The notes under the pieces were generated by a model. The model was not told the DNA's origin, searched no databases, and saw only the letters and a list, made by a program, of their open reading frames with translations. The position numbers were made by a program, and so were the translations under genes. Positions 33,238 to 34,987 of a stretch of 34,987 bases of DNA are shown one piece after another. The stretch is from Bacteroidota bacterium (GTDB lineage Bacteria > Bacteroidota > Ignavibacteria > Ignavibacteriales > Melioribacteraceae): positions 1 through 34,987 of the forward strand of contig JAKAMT010000013.1 of assembly GCA_021812705.1 (NCBI GenBank). The letters are read 5' to 3'. The first letter of the stretch is position 1; each line of letters begins with the position of its first letter.

Positions 33238-34922
33238 ATTTCGAACATCAGCTTCAGATAAGCGTAACTTTGATTTTCGGAAAAGCCGTGAGTTACGGAT
33301 CTCTTCATTATCTCTTTAAAGACAAAATCAAAAACAAACTGGCGCACCGGCTCCAACCGCAAACCGAATGTAATCACATTTGTATTAGTTCTGTCACCGT
33401 CAAGAAACAGAATATGAACCGGATCAACATCAAGCCTGTGGGTAACAAACGGATCCCCGCCGGAATTGAAAACCAAATTTCCCTGTGAATCGTAAATATT
33501 GTCACCGTGTCTAATAAACTGATAATCAAAATTCAAACGGAGCCGTTCGCTGTAATTGTACGAAATGCGGGCAAGTATCTCGTCGGAATTCGGACCTATC
33601 TCGTGGCCCAGAACCTGATTCCATGAGGTGTAGCTGTCCATGTAATTCACATGCGAATAAACATATGGTCTTATTCTTGTGTATTCAAACACAAAAGAGA
33701 GATCGTTCAATGAAAAAGGGGAATACCAAAAAGCGCCAAGCTGATATCCCGTTTTATTAATATAGTTTGAAAGATCCTGAAGATTGCCCAGAGGATCATC
33801 ATCCAGAAAAAATGTTCCCTGAAGTTCCAGTCCCGGAAGAATTCTCGTTTGCATATCAAGCCACAAAACACCGTTGTCTCTATCCTGCAGCGACATCTCT
33901 TCGAATTTATAAAACGCAAAAGGATTGAGGTAGGCAAGATCGAGCCCTCTTCCCGAATAAACCACTCCTTCCCCGAGGCCAAACTCAATTGAATTGCCGA
34001 AATGAAGTTTGAATCTGTTGATTGCAATGAATTTTGTGTAATCCAATGCGCGGTTAACATTAAAATTTCCGACCGTAGAAGCGTGTATGGAAGTGAAATC
34101 AAAAATGCCGTAGTTAAAATTTAATTTTATAAAATCGAGTACCGGATGATTGCCGGACAGAACCAGGTTGCTACCGTATCCGTAGCCGAATTTTATTTTT
34201 TCCCTTCCCATCTGTAGAGAAACGGTCATCTCTTTAACCGGTTCCATTTTATAGCGCAGATATCCTTCGGTAAAATCGTAGTTGTTTATATTCTCGTAAT
34301 CTTCCACATATTTAAAATTATACGAAAGTCGCGGATCGAGAGTGACCGCAAAATTGCGGGATCCGCTTACGCCTCCCTTTTGAACCGTCAAACTGTAGCC
34401 GAGTTTATCGAAGAGAGTTCCGCGGAAACGGAATCCGATATCATATAACTCTGCGTTGTTAATCCTCGGTTTAAAAGACTGCCCGTAATAAACCCTTCCC
34501 AGAATATTCAGATAATAATTCGCGTCTTCGTTTTTAAAGGCGTAGGTATATTTTATTTTATCGGACAAAAAATCCCCACCTTGTTTAGAAAAACCGGCTT
34601 CGCTTCCGAACATCTGAAAAGTATTATTGCTGTCTGCAGCCGTATCGTCGAATTCATCAATGTATTTTTTAAGTGTTTTCTTTTCGGTGCCGCTCAATTG
34701 CGAAGAGTTTTCCGATATCTGATTGAGGTTTTTTAATATTTCTTCCCGGGACATACCGGGATTATCGTTATGAATATATCCCGTAAGGTTTTTCACATTC
34801 ATCTCTTTAATAAAAACATAGACCGGATGATCGATGGGAACATTCTCCTGCTGGGCTTTTAATTGTGAAAAAGCGAAAAGGAGTGAGAAGAGTAAAATTA
34901 TTTTCCGACTGATATTATTCAT
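33234..34922 (-). CDS. Outer-membrane beta-barrel protein, Wzi-like (capsule assembly family)
   Basis: A 562-residue exported protein. Residues 1-23 form a Sec signal (SQLKAQ before the cleavage site). Residues about 25-100 are helical and charged (MSREEILKNLNQISE), as found before the barrel in Wzi-type proteins of Bacteroidetes. The rest alternates amphipathic beta strands ending in aromatic residues, with GREKIKFGYGYGSNLVLSG and HPVLDFIKL near 250-280, a stretch characteristic of the capsule-assembly Wzi family. It is expected to be an 18-strand-type outer-membrane barrel. A role in surface polysaccharide attachment is possible, but no polysaccharide genes are near. The minus-strand start lacks a strong ribosome site. 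Confidence 0.8.
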   Translation of the reverse strand: MNNISRKIILLFSLLFAFSQLKAQQENVPIDHPVYVFIKEMNVKNLTGYIHNDNPGMSREEILKNLNQISENSSQLSGTEKKTLKKYIDEFDDTAADSNNTFQMFGSEAGFSKQGGDFLSDKIKYTYAFKNEDANYYLNILGRVYYGQSFKPRINNAELYDIGFRFRGTLFDKLGYSLTVQKGGVSGSRNFAVTLDPRLSYNFKYVEDYENINNYDFTEGYLRYKMEPVKEMTVSLQMGREKIKFGYGYGSNLVLSGNHPVLDFIKLNFNYGIFDFTSIHASTVGNFNVNRALDYTKFIAINRFKLHFGNSIEFGLGEGVVYSGRGLDLAYLNPFAFYKFEEMSLQDRDNGVLWLDMQTRILPGLELQGTFFLDDDPLGNLQDLSNYINKTGYQLGAFWYSPFSLNDLSFVFEYTRIRPYVYSHVNYMDSYTSWNQVLGHEIGPNSDEILARISYNYSERLRLNFDYQFIRHGDNIYDSQGNLVFNSGGDPFVTHRLDVDPVHILFLDGDRTNTNVITFGLRLEPVRQFVFDFVFKEIMKRSVTHGFSENQSYAYLKLMFEI

Positions 34923-34987
34923 ATAATTTATTACGCATCAATATTTTTAGGTGCCAAATATTTATTAAAAAGAAGAAGACCTGCAAT

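Noticed and set aside
1-34987. CRISPR arrays, insertion sequences, integrases, tRNA or rRNA genes
   Set aside because: No regularly spaced repeats, transposase-like proteins or cloverleaf/rRNA signatures were seen; this is reading by eye, not a covariance search.

Overview
The window is about 35 kb of bacterial chromosome with moderate, AT-leaning composition. The gene set points to the Bacteroidota/Chlorobiota/Ignavibacteriota group, most likely an Ignavibacteria-type organism. It includes a DUF5686 protein with a carboxypeptidase-regulatory-like domain, a DUF1684 lipoprotein, a Wzi-like outer-membrane barrel, an M61 peptidase, many PAS kinases and many Sec signals ending near AQQ. Unlike Bacteroidetes proper, several genes have clear GGAGG-type ribosome binding sites. 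This placement is inferred from protein families only; no rRNA or tRNA gene was seen.

Layout. (1) 1-8174, + strand: mostly stand-alone genes rich in exported hydrolases. They are the 3' end of one amidase-signature enzyme, a second intact paralogue, a cytidylate-kinase-like protein, a PEBP/YbhB protein, a class-C beta-lactamase-like serine hydrolase, an M61 peptidase with PDZ, and a trypsin-like serine-protease lipoprotein. (2) 8202-13457: a minus-strand Tat-exported class V aminotransferase-like protein; a plus-strand pair, methylglyoxal synthase plus DinB/YfiT-like protein; and a minus-strand group of ICMT-like methyltransferase, N-acetylmuramoyl-L-alanine amidase and membrane-anchored cytochrome c. 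(3) 13710-15928: three tightly packed genes for small proteins with pilin-like N-terminal helices. (4) 15958-21942: TIGR01777 epimerase, DUF5686 protein, DUF1684 lipoprotein and a group II PLP decarboxylase. (5) 22145-31456: a signalling island with three multi-PAS histidine kinases (about 12 PAS domains in total), a NarL-type regulator and a stand-alone receiver. (6) 31530-34922: an iodotyrosine-deiodinase-like flavoprotein, an ornithine cyclodeaminase/mu-crystallin-family reductase and a Wzi-like outer-membrane protein.

How the genes work together. The HisKA_3 kinase at 24670 and the NarL regulator at 27209 look like a cognate pair. The receiver at 28016 and the kinase at 28427 look like a second unit, in which the kinase carries a receiver-like domain that has lost its phospho-acceptor Asp. 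mgsA and the DinB-like gene are probably co-transcribed. The pilin-like trio is one operon without an assembly ATPase in view.

No CRISPR array, insertion sequence, prophage or stable RNA gene was recognised, and no gene-free stretch exceeds 300 bases. The most notable items are the deiodinase-like protein, which keeps the Glu-Tyr-Lys substrate-binding signature and sits beside a mu-crystallin relative, the pilin-like trio, and several structured intergenic regions.
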